In this document: positions 23,222 to 36,299 of the stretch, in pieces | Position numbering within the stretch: the first letter of the stretch is position 1 | Layout of the letters: every line of letters starts with the position of its first letter | From: Isoetes taiwanensis | Taxonomy: Eukaryota > Streptophyta > Lycopodiopsida > Isoetales > Isoetaceae | Direction of reading: 5' to 3' | Length of the DNA stretch: 64,000 nt | Assembly: GCA_021234155.1 (NCBI GenBank) | Contig: JAJEKV010000132.1 | Coordinates: 370,001 to 434,000 of the forward strand | The notes under the pieces: model-generated | The model's input: the letters and a program-made list of their open reading frames with translations, nothing else | What the model was told of the DNA's origin: nothing | The model's database searches: none | Made by a program: the position numbers and the translations under genes

Positions 23222-24470
23222 ACTTGGGGTGCCTAGGTGGCATGCTTGAGACTAGGTGGCATGCCTGAGCCACCTTGGCATGTTGGAGCCTGCATGGCAT
23301 GTTGGAGCCACCTTGGAATGTTGGAGCCAGCGTGGCATGTTTGAGCACGTTGGAGCCTAGGTGGCATGTTTGAGCCATTTTGTCATGTTGCAGCCTAGGT
23401 GGCATGTTTGAGCCACCTTGGCATGTTTGAGCCTAGGTGGCATGTTGGAGCCACCTTGGCATGTGGGAACCACCTTGGCATGTTTGAGCCTAGGTGGCAT
23501 GTTTGAGCCACCTTGGCATGTTGGAGCCAACGTGGCATGTTTGAGCCACCTTGGCATGTTTGAGCACGTTGGAGCCTAGGTGGCATGTTTGAGCCACCTT
23601 GGCATGTTGCAGCCACCTTGGCATGTTGGAGCCTAGGTGGCATGTTGGAGACCACGTGGCATGTTTGAGCCACCTTGCCATGTTAGAGCCTAGGTGGCAT
23701 GTTGGAGCCTGTGTGGCATGCTTGAGCCACCTTGGCATGTTGGAGCCCACGTGGCATATTTGAGCCACCTTGGCAAGTTGGAGCATAGGTGGCATGTTAG
23801 AGCCCGCGTGGCATGTTTGAGCATGTTGGAGCCTAGGTGGCATGTTGGAGCCACCTTGGCACGTGGCATGTTGGAGCCCACGTGGCATGTTTGAGCCTAG
23901 GTGGCGGGGTTAGAGCCGCGGTGGCATGTTGGAGCCTAGGTGGCATGTTTGAGCCAACTTGGCATATTTAAGCCTAGGTGGCATGTTGTGAGCCACCTTG
24001 GCATGTTGGAGGCTAGGTGGCATGGTGGAGCCCGTGGCATGTTTGAGCCACCTTGGCATGTTTGAGCCTAGGTGGCATGTTGGAGCCCTAGGTGGCATGT
24101 TTGAGCCCACCTTGGCATGTTTGAGCCACCGGCATGTTTGAGCCTAGGTGGCATGTTGGGGAGCCTGGGTGGCATGTTTGAGCCACCTTGGCATGTTTGA
24201 GCCTAGGTGGCATGTTGGAGCCACCTTGGCATGTTGGAGCCTAAGTGAGCCTGCATGGCATGTTTGAGCCTATGTGGCATGTTTGAGCCACCTAGGAATG
24301 TTGGAGCCTAGGTGGCATGTTGGAGCCCACGTGGCATATTTGAGCCACCTTGGCAAGTTGGAGCATAGGTGGCATGTTGGAGCCTGCGTGGCATGTTTGA
24401 GCACGTTGGAGCCTAGGTGGCATGTTTGAGCCATTTTGTCATGTTGGAGCCTAGGTGGCATGTGAAAGCT
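23222..24470 (-). repeat. 19-bp satellite array, inverted (S5), right arm of giant inverted repeat
   Basis: About 1.25 kb of the same 19-bp monomer in minus orientation. With S4 it makes inverted arms of more than 1 kb around a 2.5-kb centre, the architecture of foldback transposons whose long inverted repeats consist of short tandem repeats. Confidence 0.95.
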
Positions 24471-24504
24471 CAGATTTTTTCTACCCTACTGCAGTTCTCA
24501 GGTG

Positions 24505-27500
24505 TCATTGTTTTCCATTAGAATAATCAAAGTATTGTGGATTCTGCCAATAGATTAAAGCTGGTAACGAGGCTAACATATTTATCATTCTATTATCAGT
24601 CTGAGTACCAAAGAATAAAACGTTTTTTTTTGTGTAACGGATCGCTGATGCCAAGAAGTTGTTCACGTCTAGAAATTAAAAGGAGGATATGCGAATAGAG
24701 ATGGGGCAAGCTATCACCAATTTTAGAGTCTAATCTATGGATTTGATGGGCTGGGTTGGTTTTGACAATTTGGTAGCAAGGATGTAAGATGTTGCTAATA
24801 TTTGGGAAATCAAGTTGCTATTGGAGGAGTTTTAGTGGTGATTCAAAGGTTCTCTAGCAAATATTAATGAACAATGCTAATTGAATGAGCTTATAGATAT
24901 GCCCCACATTGATTTGATATTTGAAGCATTCATTAGATGAACAACTCAAGGATTGGAGATTAGCGTAGCCATGGAGTTTAAGGCTTTTGGATTGCCAATG
25001 CTCGAGAGCAAGCATCCCCGAGAGGGAGAAATAACTGAGGCATATGGAGACGTAGGGCTCACTAAGGATGAGATTTTTTGGTTACAATACGAAGTTAGCT
25101 TAACATGTTTGGGTACTATCAGAAATCAAGGAATTAGGACCACGAGTTAGGAATATGTATATTATGGAACTTAATTAATATTTACAAGAAACGTTCTCGG
25201 CCAAGCAGGACCGCACAGAGCGGCACTTGGTAGATGCGGCGGCCTTTTCTGCGCCTTCTCGCATTGTGGCTGATCACGGGCGGCATGCCACATCACCACG
25301 CGTCTTGGAGGTTCTCAATAGGTTGATATTTATAGAAAGCTTGCATCATAAGATAATGTTATTGCATCATAAGATAATTTTATTGTAGTTATGTAGATAG
25401 ATTAAACTTGTTGAAGTAAACTAATGTTGAGTTGCTCCTTGAGTCATTTCCTTCTTCTTTACTTTCTTGAGTCATTTCCTTCTTCTTTCTGAAGGCACAG
25501 GGGAATGGAAGTACTGGTTACATAGTGCTAAAAAATCGTGGTGAAGCATACTGGTATTGGATTGGTATTGGAGCTCTTCTTGAATTTGTTCACATGTTCA
25601 ATGTGCTTTTCACATTGGCCTTAGCTTACTCAATCGTATGTTGTTGCACCTTATAATACTTTTGGTTCATACTTTCACATTTATCCTTAATAGTGGGAAT
25701 CTCATGGTTGTCGACCACAACATCCATGTGTCGCATGGGCTCAGGAATGCAAGGCAATAGCGCGGGTTCAAACCCCGCACGGCCTTAGAAACATTCACGA
25801 CCTAGGGACCAAGTTATTTCCAATTCAACATAGCTCTAAGCCTTCTAGCATAGGGTCAAAATGTGGTCCAAAAGTTAGTTGCTTAGCGGGGAATTTGTGA
25901 CCGTTAGGACATTATAACAGATCCAATTGAACGGGTTAAGAACGAGAGAAACGTTCGCAACGGTTGGCCGCCGCGATAAGTTTCTTGTAGTTTATAAAAA
26001 ATATAGCGAAATTAGAATGGTACAATGTTATGAAACAATTTAATATATATTCAGGTACATTGATGATTTTTGACCATAAATTGCCCAAATATTCAAATTT
26101 TGCCTTGCATGATGGGAGTACTAAAAATCCCAAATCTATCATTTTTTACTGTTTAAAATTCATCTTAAGTTTTGCTTTGCTTTTTATGTCAGATTTGTTT
26201 CTGTGTGTGGGTGTTTAATTTAGAGTCGTTATGGTTATGTATAATTGTTTTCACACTCAATTGTGTTTTGATACTTAATTTGAACAGGTTGGATTTCTGT
26301 GAGTTTTTTTTTGCCATTGTGTATTGTCGATTGAAAATTTAGGTTTTGGAGTTATTTTCTATGGTGGGTATTCTGTTTATAGGGTTCCCATCTCGAGAGT
26401 GCAGATTTTATCCCCATGGTATATTCTCCAGTGGCCTTGGCCCTAAGCGCCATGATTTAGCGATAATGTTTTAGCTATTGGAATGATATATGATGTATGC
26501 ATGAATGAACAGAATGTCATAGAGGTTGCAACGTCGACTTATCTAAATTGTGCATAACCTAATTGTCGGGGAGTGGCTAATTACATTGTACATGTTTGGT
26601 ACTTGTCTTCTTTATTATACATCCACTTCTCATGCATGTTGATGCTATTAATAGCTACGGTCATATCAAAACTAAGAAAGCAAGATGTGATTTAACAACC
26701 ATATCCCATCGATAGACAATACATTTTCTAGTTGGTGCATGGCTTTAGTTTCTGCTTCAATGAAGAAGTCTATCTATACTGTTCAATAGGTGCCAAGTGG
26801 AATCGGGTAGCATGCTTGAATTTGCTTTTGAAGGGTCACCTGGCACATGAATGGATGCCTACTTTGGCAAGGGTTGTGGTTGGTGGAATCTGAGTAGACT
26901 CTCTTTAATATCAACTCTTGCGGTGGGCTCGCCTGAACCTTTGGGCTGTGTATTTGCTTATGCTTTTAAGATTTAGCCTTGCATTTATCGGAAGAACATG
27001 CAGCAAGATATGTTGTTTATAAAACACCACAGCATAATTGAAATTTGGCTCCTCGTTTTTGGGCTTGAAGCTATAAACAACAACAAAATGTCCACAGCCA
27101 TGACAGAGAATTTAAGGATGCTATATCAAACATGCCAGCTTGGAGGAATCTTACACAACATTCAATAATCTGCTAGTATTCTGAGAATTTTAAGATTATG
27201 CAAACGAGGATGGGATTAATCCAGATAAAATGGTCTTCCACAGCCAACTGGAGGCATATTCTAGCAAGGCTGCCTTGTTAACAAGGGTGCAGAATTCTTC
27301 ATGAACAACGAGAGTGGATGCATTCCTTATTGAAGTGAGCTTAACCGGATGTCATTGACAAGGCATAAAAGAAATATCTAGCAATGCATTTAAATTGACA
27401 GGGCATAAAAGAAAGCCAACTCAAGTCATGACAATAAATATGATTTATTATATCTGAACTGAGATAGCTTCGAGAACTTTAAAAGGTGATAATCACATAA

Positions 27501-30157
27501 TCAGTTCAAAATGAGAGTTGAAGGGAATGTACCTAATTGTCATTAGGAGGAGATGCATGCAGCTTCGGCTAGAAGTATCTTTCTAAGATCCTCACCAGGC
27601 CATACATGCATTCTCCATTGTTTAGGTCATGTAACGGCGTGAACCATGATCATGTGATGGCACCTCCGTTCAATCAAGTGATCCTAGAGCCAGAAAAGGG
27701 CAAAATAGTCAAAAGGGCGGAGTTATATCGTGATAAATCTACGATGTAGATAAATCCCTAGAGTGCATATGTCTTACATGACGATTTTCGAATCATACTT
27801 ATTATTTCGTCTGCATCTTCTGCTAGGAACATTCATAATCTTGTGCAATTGCAACTCCAGCAATTGTCTTGAAATCCATTTCTTTTTGTGACCTGCAATC
27901 AATTCCAGAACCAAATTTGGAGCCAGCAATCCAGTTCCAGTTCGTAGCACCAACCTTATCCAACAACTCCAATTTCCTTGAAAGAACTTTTTGTCCTTGA
28001 AATTTAGAGCCAACCTTTCCAGTTTCTAATGAGCATGACCGGTAAGCCGTCTACAATGAACAGATAAAACCAGGAAAGGAAGCAAAGGCCTTATTTAAAC
28101 AGCTATACTTAAAAGCAGCAGCAAATACACAACTCAAAGACTACTGAGTCTGGTACATATAATTGTCTGTCTCATCAAGAGGCAAGGCAGAAATCTGCTC
28201 ATTTTCCATGGCATCTCCAGTTGAGTGGAGATATAGACTCAAACTGGGGCTAATGGAAAGTAAAAGGTAGAACCTTGCAGTATATCCAGGGCACACAGCT
28301 TTGACAGACATACAAACTAGGTAAGATGCAGCTGCTTCTTTTCAAGGACACATAGCATGACTATATCTCCACGTCCAAGCCCGACCCTAATCGTCCAAAT
28401 TCTTAACACTTTCATGCCCCATCTAACCAGCACAGGCCACAGAAGGTTGTCATTTCATGGACTTATCTGCCCTCTTTATACATGTTTTGCCTCAGCACTT
28501 TTATCTCATATGCTACTCGAAGGCGCAACCAACCTTTTGGGATCCTAGTCTAGAAACAATTTCAACGTAATTATTTACTAGAGCCATAGCTTCGAATTGA
28601 GCAATTACTTCAATGCTTGAGTACTTGCAGTTAGCTCATATTCATCAAGGTATATCTATCACTGCTCATCATTGTTGCATGGTTATTTTGCACAGAAGAG
28701 TGGCAGATGATGTGAGGAAGGGTATTTTGTACCAGACCATAAAACCGGAAAAAAAAAGAAAGAAAAAAAAGGGGTTTCAAAAGAAGCTTACTTGATGCCG
28801 ACTTGCTACAGAATAGTCTTGCAGCTGTCTTGGTTCGCCGCAAGATGTGACTTTTGTTTATGATGATGCGCAATCATCAGTGACTTAGAAGGAATCCGGC
28901 AACAGAAACGGAGTGGATGGCATAAAATGTATATCCCACAGGCGCTTCTCGAGATATTTGAAAGCATACATAAGAAACATGAAAGCAAAATTAAGCACGA
29001 CTATACTTGAACAGGATCTGTTCTATAGTTCGTACTAGGAACTATGCTGAAAATGCATAGACAAATCTCACAACCCGGACGATGAAGTGGAGCCTGCTGG
29101 CTTGAGCGCGATTGCCGGTTCTGCTCTTCCTTGTGAAGTGTAGGCCAATGATGACCGTCACAGTGGTACATTCCTCCACTGCTGAAGGTCAGCAGGCAGT
29201 CTGACGGGTTCCTTTTATTTTGTTATGACCATTAGACCCCTCCATATGTGTTCAAATTTACACATCAAACGCTAACCCTGGCTCAGTGGGTTCTTAGCAT
29301 ATTCTAAGGATATCTTGGTATATGCCCGGTACATTTTGAAAACTGCTCCAAACTCGCTAGAGCCGTGAACCTGGCGGTCATCCTCGTTCTCGGGCTAAGC
29401 CCTTCTTACCATGTAACCGGTAGCGGGAACAAAATCTTTGGCCCTCTCCTCTAATGCATTAATCTGCAAGAATTGCATTCCGGATCCCCATTAGTCCCTC
29501 GTGAGCTAGAGCCGCATGCCGAGGAACAACATCCCCGAAAAGCCTCATTGCACTTGTTTTTGGTCGTTGGTTTTTTACGCCCGGATTTAGGTTTTTCTTG
29601 CGAAATTGATTTCCCCGCGCAAAGAAAAGGGCTTAATCTGGCCTGCGTTTGTTTTGTTACGCTCGCTTCCCCTTGCCCTTCTTTTGCCGAAATTGCTCTC
29701 TAGGAGGAGGATCGTGAGAACGTGGGATGAAGGAGCTCTCAAGGTGTTCGAAGTTGCCAGGTAGATTGATTTGCAAATATTTTGATGCCATTCATGAGCA
29801 TATTTTTCTTAAACAGAATTCACTAGTTGAAAACAAAGGATCAGCAGTTACAGTTGCAGTAATATAGTTGTTGAGTAGCTAAACAGTTACAATTCACATC
29901 CATTATAGCTATATATCTATTATTCTCTGTCGCATTTATTGTTTGAAAATTTGTCTAACTCATCTTAAAAATCACGAGATTCTTTAGATGTCTATCTTTA
30001 GATGCTTTTGAACTATGGTGAAAAGAAACATCACAGTTAGTTGCATTATCACATTAGGAAATATACTTATTTGCCTGTAGGATTAATGTATATGGCATTT
30101 GTTTGGTGTGCATCCTTAGATGAGTCATCTAGGTTCGAACCTTAGAACCTGAGTGAA
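24505..30157. repeat. Duplicated segment copy B, 5' and middle part
   Basis: 24505-26678 equals window positions 1-2000, with an extra block around 25020-25190. From 26690 it equals 7610-11494 of copy A, so copy B is the empty allele of the 2000-7604 insertions. No coding exon is recognised up to the HisRS fragment. A minus-strand open frame at 27774-28013 contains two related units around GSKF but is not a known protein. Confidence 0.85.
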
Positions 30158-30758
30158 ATGGATTCAGCAATCCACTCCTCTACAATGCTAATAAGGTCGA
30201 CTGGCGCTCTCTTTTCTAACCAGGAGCGCTATCTTAAGAAACACATCCTTTGGACTGCTACTCTTTTGGATCATTTGTTCATCCCCAAGGTATGTTCCCC
30301 CCAATGTCTTTCTGTTAATGGTAAACTGAAGAATTCCGTCGATCATTTCAAGCAATCTCTCTTTAGTCTATTATCTTACATTTTGAAGATCTTCTTTCAG
30401 GTAAGACAGCATATCCAGAGCGTATCAGCTCGACAGTTGCAAAAGAAAGCACCACAGCCATGACTGAGGATGCCATTGTTAAAGGTATCAACGATATGAT
30501 TGATGTCAACCCACCTAGAGGGACCAGAGATTTCCCACCTGAAGAAATGCAATTATGTAATTGGCTCTTTGGTCACTTTCGCGAGGTAGTATCAATTTTT
30601 TACTCACTCCTCCTTAGTGTCCGATAATTTTTTTGCACTGGAAAGTTCTCCAGATTATTCAATTTTATAGAGTTGGACTTCCTCGTGCTATAGTTACATT
30701 TTTTAGAAGGCTTGGTCTTAATTCCCAAGATGTTGGTATCAAGGTCTCGAACCGGAAG
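30158..30758 (+). pseudogene. Histidyl-tRNA synthetase 5' fragment, copy B
   Basis: The best-preserved of three copies. Exon 1 (30158-30289) starts at ATG and encodes a basic, Ser-rich presequence ending HLFIPK before a GT donor, which fits a plastid or mitochondrial transit peptide. Exon 2 (30401-30585) encodes DVNPPRGTRDFPPEEMQL, the typical start of the class II synthetase core. The next recognisable exon (30694-30758) encodes FFRRLGLNSQDVGIKVSNRK, so the exons for the motif 2 region are absent. The intact splice signals show descent from a real intron-containing gene rather than a retrocopy. Confidence 0.8.
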
Positions 30759-31279
30759 GTATGTAGCAGCAGGTTTTGGTCTCTCCAATCTTTGTGAATG
30801 GTCTAGGATTTCATCTATTTTTAGCCATGAGCTCAGGATTTAACATGCTTGTCAACTTGGACGGAAAAAGAGAACTTGAACACAATACTTTACGCCCAAA
30901 TATTTGGGCTTTTGATCACCTGGTCATTTAAAGGAGGTGTGCCTGAAAGTAGTAGAGATGATCTAGATCACGCATAGAAAAAGTCAATATACTATTTATG
31001 GTACTAGCTTTCTTCTGGACATCACATTCATAATAGGGCAACTGGAAGGAGCGATAAGTAAACTTCTCGCCCAAAAAGTTTAAAATGGAATCTATGGTTG
31101 ATTGTTACACGAGAGGCTAAGTGAGAAGCCTGCCAGATTGAAGGTAAGAGATGGCGTGCATTATAGTGTTGTTCAATGAATGGATGAATACCATATTGCA
31201 ATACTGGCAAGTATATTTAAAGTTGTTTTGCGAAATGCGGCGACTATGACGTGCAAGTCTTGTAAAAGGGCTTCCATTG

Positions 31280-31615
31280 TAATTCACATGGCAGTATAAA
31301 GGGGATCCAATCACAAAGACTATCAAGGAGATCAACATGGCTATAGCAGGGATGCCAAAACCCCAAACCCAGCCTATGTTCTCCTGTATATACACAATCA
31401 CAGTGACAACACTGCTAAGCCAAGCCCAAAATAATACCGATTGAAAAAGCTGAAAGACTGTTTTTTCTACTTAGGATCGTTTGGATCACACTGATCTGCT
31501 CCAAAAGCAGCCACACATGGCTTGATGGCGCTTGCACCCATTGCAAGGGTCAAGAACTAATTTAATACTTGCTCATAGGGCGTGCCAACAGGTTTACAAG
31601 CATGCATGTAAGCAA
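31280..31615 (-). pseudogene. NPF/PTR transporter fragment, copy B
   Basis: Minus-strand frames encode the POT-family loop (VAAFGADQFDP type, here altered by a base change) and then ENIGWVWGFGIPAIAML and GSPFTRL, membrane helices and following loop of NPF transporters. The same stop after DPK as in the other copies is present. It is a small internal fragment, tail to tail with the HisRS fragment. Confidence 0.7.
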
Positions 31616-32600
31616 TGTGTGGTAAGCATGCATGTAAGCAATCTGTGTTTAGTGAAACAAAGGTAGAATGCTGCCATGCTTCAACACCAAGGCAGAAATG
31701 AAGTAATCTGAGATTTGTAACTTCAAAAAGCTTAAGGCCCTTCCAAAGTCTCAATTTGGGCAATTGGATGTGACAAGAAAAGAGAGATAGGACCAAGGTA
31801 TTTTTGGGCATCCCCGCCCGCAACACTTCGCTTGAGACAATCATGGCAATTACGCCAAAAGAATCTCCACGGCACTCCAAGCACTCCCCGCATTTGTGCC
31901 GCCATGGGAGTCTCCGCCCGGCCGCCATGGGAGTCCTGCCAACGTCACGATCCCCAAGCCATGCACTCTTTCGATCTGTTTAGGATGGTTTTGATACCAT
32001 GATGGAATTAGTCAAGAAGGAGAGATGCAAGAACTGGAATACGTCTTTATTGAAAAAAAGTCGTATTTAATTAAAGTGGGACTCATTCCATTCCCATTTT
32101 TTTTCGGAACCCTGTTAATTTATATGAAAAAGAGCACCCCGACCTGAAAACTATCCTTAATTCGATTTTTTGTCTAGAACTCTGCATCGAAGCTTTCCTC
32201 CAGTTTTCCCTGATTAGCGAGTCGAGAACAAGAACAATGCAACTGAAACAAAGGAAATTCATTAAAGATTGAAATCAAAGTTCTAGATTGAAACCAAAGT
32301 TTACAATGGTTGAAGATACCATGATGGTCGGGCTGATACAAATATTACATCATCTTCGCACACAGACCACCTACTGGGAACAACATACAGAGCAAGGTCT
32401 GAGGCGTTCCAAGCCACAAGAGCAACTTGAAGAGAATAGAAATCTGAACACGCTAGCCTGACATGGCTCCCGATCATGTCCTTTCTGTTCGCGATTTGTA
32501 CTGGGAAAGGCAAAATCAAGTTAGTGCAAGTGATGCTACAGACAATACAAATAAGAAAACAACCAGTTCTAAGGGCCATTTCTGAAGAATGTAGGTATGA
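31616..32600. other. End of copy B and spacer
   Basis: Copy B similarity stops at about 32056, in the run TTTATTGAAA. The following sequence to 32600 is not repeated in the window and contains no recognised gene. Confidence 0.6.
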
Positions 32601-32920
32601 GGCCTTTCTCGACTCGCGAGTCGAGAAAGGCCCCTCTGATGTAGCTTAGAGCCCAAAAAAACAAAAAAACAAGGAAAAAAAAATTCCTTCTTTTTTTAAG
32701 TAGGCAAAAAAAAAATTTTTTTTGAGGGCCTTTCTCGACTCGCGAGTCGAGAAAGACCCTCAAGGCCCCACTAATGGCCTTTCTCGACTCGCGAGTCGAG
32801 AAACGTAGCTCAGAGCAAAAAAAAAATTTTTTTCCTTTTTTTTTTAACTAGGAAAAAAAAAGTTTTTTTTTTCAAGAAATTTTTTTTTAAGGGCCTTTCT
32901 CGACTCGTGGGTCGAGAAAA
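32601..32920. repeat. Cluster of four near-identical palindromes
   Basis: Perfect palindromes with half-site GGCCTTTCTCGACTCG lie at 32601-32632. Copies with the shared 24-bp core follow at 32731-32754 and 32780-32803, and an imperfect one at 32892-32920. The spacers are runs of A and T with their own inverted symmetry. The cluster may be termini of nested small elements or a recurrent protein-binding site. Confidence 0.85.
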
Positions 32921-33019
32921 GCATCTGAGAGTAAAAAAACGCAGTTTTGGGGGGTTGAGAAATTGAAATTGGCTTCTTGATGATGTCTTCAATGCTTTCT
33001 CTGAGTTTCGCGGTTCGGG

Positions 33020-34910
33020 AGATTGGATAAGATCATCAACATGAGTTACATTTTCCTTATTCCTAAGTGCAAAGAGCCTAAAACCATCTCGGATTGGCGC
33101 CCTATAACTTTGCTATCTACGGTGTAGAAGATCTTTGCTAAGGCCTTGGCAGAGAAAGTGAGGGATATCTTGGCAGAATCTATCTCCTTCACACAGTCAG
33201 GATTTTTACCTAAGCATTGTATTCTTGATAATGTGGCCGCAGCTTATGAGGGGATGTATTGGGCGCGCTTAAAGGGTCAGCACATTGTATATCTCAAATT
33301 GAATTTTGCTAAAGCCTATGATAGTATAGATTGGAATTTCTGCTCGGTCTACTGTGCTTTTTCAGGGGAGAGAACTGTCGTCTGTATTTCCTGTTGATAG
33401 AGGAGTTCGACAAGGATGTCCCCTTGCCCCGTTATTGTTCACTATTATGGCAGAGGTATTGTCCCAGCTATTCTCTTCAGCTATTCAAGATGTCATAGTT
33501 CAAGGATTGACTATGGAGGATGGTTCTCAAGAGGTGTGTAATCAGTATGCCGATGATACATTTCTCTTTCCAGTGCCTGAGGATGATAATGTTCGGAATG
33601 TTAAGCTTTTGATGGACTCTTTTTCCCTGGCATCAGGGGTTCTTGTTGGGTGGCTAAAGTGCTCTGCTTTATGGACCTTGGATGTGGATGTTCCTCCTTG
33701 TGTTTACGAGTATCCATGGAAAGTGCTTTCAGATGCATGGGATGTTATAGTGGAAGGTCTGTGTAAGCATCTTTTTTTATGGAATACAGCTAAGCTTTCT
33801 CTGGCAGGGAGGATAGTAGTTGCTAAGCAGGTTCTCAACAACAGTCGTGTATATGGCATCTGTTGTGCATGCCTCACAAACAAAGTTCCAAGAGGTTGTC
33901 GCAATTGTCCGTAACTTCATTTGGGCAGGTACTGAGACATGTGTAGTTGTGAAGGTCGCTTGGTCCACATGTACCAAACCAAGATTTGCTGCAGGTCTAG
34001 GTATGATTGACTTTCATTTACAGAGTAAGATTATGATATCTAAGTTCATTTGTCGCTACTTGGCGGGCATGGTACATTCACCTGGAATGAGAGTGGTTGC
34101 GCAAGCACTTGGGCAGTGTATTCCTTTTGGGAAACTGGCATTTAGGGCAGTTCTTCCTTGGTGTCTCTTTTATCAGCTTCGTCCATATCCGAATGTTTCC
34201 CCCTTCTTGAAGGGACTACTTGATTCTTGGGAGATAGTTCGTGTGCTATTTAAGATTAATCCAGGTATGTGTCCATAGGTAGGTTCTCTGTGTTGGTGGA
34301 TTTCTCTAGATAATCACATGCCTCTCGCGGTGCTCTTGTACATCCATTGACTCAGCGACATTGAAGGCTTGCTGGTATTCTCACAGTTGGTGCATGGTAT
34401 GAGGTTTGACACTTGTTGACTTGGGATGCTTTTCAGACTAAATTTATGCTATCTCGATGGGACAGAGCTCTGTGGCAAAAGCTGGCTGACTTTCTGCCAG
34501 ATGCACCTTTACAATCAGTTAATGTGCCTATTTGGACTGGTCCCCAAATTGTTAATGCAGAACGTCTTGTGCATTCGTTATAACAAAAGCTGATTGATGT
34601 TGACAGTGTCCCCCCTCGGACTGGTTGGCAGCTCCGCATTCCCCCTCCTCAGTAGAAGCGTATGTGGTCCTGGGTCTGGAATAAATTGCTTCATCCCAAG
34701 GTTTCTACCTTATGGTGGCACAGATGTCTGCGGGTTAATGTGTTAGTTCATACGTTTTATCCCCGCATTTCAGAACTCTGCCCACTGTGTAAGCGACAAG
34801 TTGAGAGTCTCAAGCATTGCTTCTTTCTACTTGACCAAGTTCAGCCAGTTTGGTCATGGTTACTATCTCTCTTCTATATGGTCTTGAGTAGCCAGCAGAT
34901 ACAGTAAATG
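33020..34910 (+). pseudogene. 5'-truncated LINE (non-LTR retrotransposon) reverse transcriptase
   Basis: The sequence encodes plant LINE ORF2 pieces in order: IPKCKEPKTISDWRPITLL (RT fingers), a palm block with KLNFAKAYDSIDW (33296-33345), GVRQGCPLAPLLF (33399-33437), the catalytic NQYADDTFLF (33541-33570), a connection region, and a C-terminal zinc-binding zf-RVT block with CPLCKRQVESLKHCFF (34780-34830). Stops and frameshifts interrupt it at several places, for example near 33125 and 33900. The endonuclease domain is absent, so the copy is truncated at its 5' end as is usual for LINEs. Confidence 0.9.
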
Positions 34911-34924
34911 ACATCTTAAAGAAG

Positions 34925-35490
34925 ACTGTTCATTTGTATATTTCTGATGACAGAAATCATGATACACATTTTGTGCAGCATGCATTTAAGCTTCATCTGA
35001 AATGGCTGAAAGAGAGTGGTGGATCTCATGCACATTATCATATTGTGTGGTCTAATGATTGTGCTCCACAATACAAGTCCAAAAGAAATTTATATTTCAT
35101 TACCAGGTACCATGTTGGATATAGTATTCGTTTACAATGGAGTTACTTCGGTTCCGGACATGGAAAAGGTGAACATGATAGAGAATCTGCCAAGGCCAAG
35201 CAGGTACTTGCAGCCGAATAGTTACAAGAACATGGAATAGAGAAATATGCCATACTATATCCTTCTTTGAAAGAAAGTGAAGTTTGTTTTGCAACAAAAT
35301 GTGACAAAAATTATCATCATACAGGTGAAACAGTCATATCAGCCTACTACTATAAAAAATTGCCTAGTTGTCACTACAAGTGTAAGTTCTTGGATGACAA
35401 AGAACTTCTTGTACCTTCAAAGTCTGTTATTGGAGCAAAGTTTGCAATGCCAAAAGTTCAATTCCCAAGTTTAAATAGAATAGAATAGAA
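34925..35490 (+). pseudogene. Transposase-like fragment with GHGKG motif
   Basis: The frame reads WSNDCAPQYKSK followed about 25 residues later by FGSGHGKGEHD, then a Cys/His-containing tail (35280-35480). This W-S-D/N-x-C-x-x-Q to GHGKG-x-x-D arrangement recurs in uncharacterised transposon-borne proteins of plants and animals. A DDE-like nuclease role is my inference. It is a partial copy with one stop at about 35220 and follows directly on the LINE relic. It ends beside an (AATAG)n microsatellite. Confidence 0.5.
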
Positions 35491-35960
35491 TAGAATAGAA
35501 TCGAATAGATTTTTTAACGTTCGCGGAGACTAATAGACCATGGAACCCATACAATGGGCTAGAACGACCCAAAACATCAGCAAACATAATAGAAATATTA
35601 TAACGCTTATGCAAAACCTAGATGAAATTGTGACTATGACTACATGTATATGGCACTTGAATGACACAACCACCACATATACATATCATACTACTTGTTA
35701 CATTAATATCACTTGATTGGCACAAGCACCACATATACATGTTAGAATGCATGTCATTTCCATGGCACTTAAATCGTGAATGCATACCACTTAGAACACA
35801 TATGAATGGCACAACCAAGTTACATATATGTCAGAATGCATGTCACTTAAATGGCAGCTGAATGACATAAACATATCAGGCAAACTACACTTAAATGACA
35901 AATATTTTGACCACACTAAAATGGCACAGAAAAGGCAAAGGATAAAGGACATAAATTTGC
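35475..35960. repeat. AATAG microsatellite, SINE tail and degenerate tandem repeat
   Basis: 35475-35510 is a GAATA microsatellite directly followed by TTTTTTAACGTTCGCGGAGAC, the conserved 3' end of a SINE family in reverse. Then 35650-35960 contains degenerate units around GGCACAACCACCACATATAC. No gene is seen. Confidence 0.6.
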
Positions 35961-36299
35961 ACAAATGGTACACATCAAAAGTGCCATTTGTATATGTAAA
36001 AAATAACACTTATTTGTGCCATTTATATCTATTTTTATATCTTTATGCAAATAACCACAAACCAAAAGTCCCTTAATGGATAAAAGAGAAGAACAACAAA
36101 ATGTTGTTTTAGAATAGCTCTTAGAATAAAAAACGGCCATTTGTTGATATTTCTTGATAGATTGTGCAAAAAGGATTCAATAACAAGAGCGATGCAACAA
36201 TAGCATTAAACAAAGCATTACTCCACTCAAGCTCGAACAACAAACTTGGAAGATCCTCGAAACCCTAGATTGGCATTTTTGTGCAAAGGTGCTAAAGAA

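Noticed and set aside
16938-24470. The many open frames of 60-130 residues in the satellite arrays as genes, or the arrays as CRISPR
   Set aside because: They arise from a stop-free 19-bp tandem repeat. There are no spacers, only variants of the same monomer, and the genome is eukaryotic.
27774-28013. Minus-strand frame with GSKF repeats as a conserved exon
   Set aside because: The frame is broken in copies A and C and the repeated pattern can be explained by a local tandem duplication.
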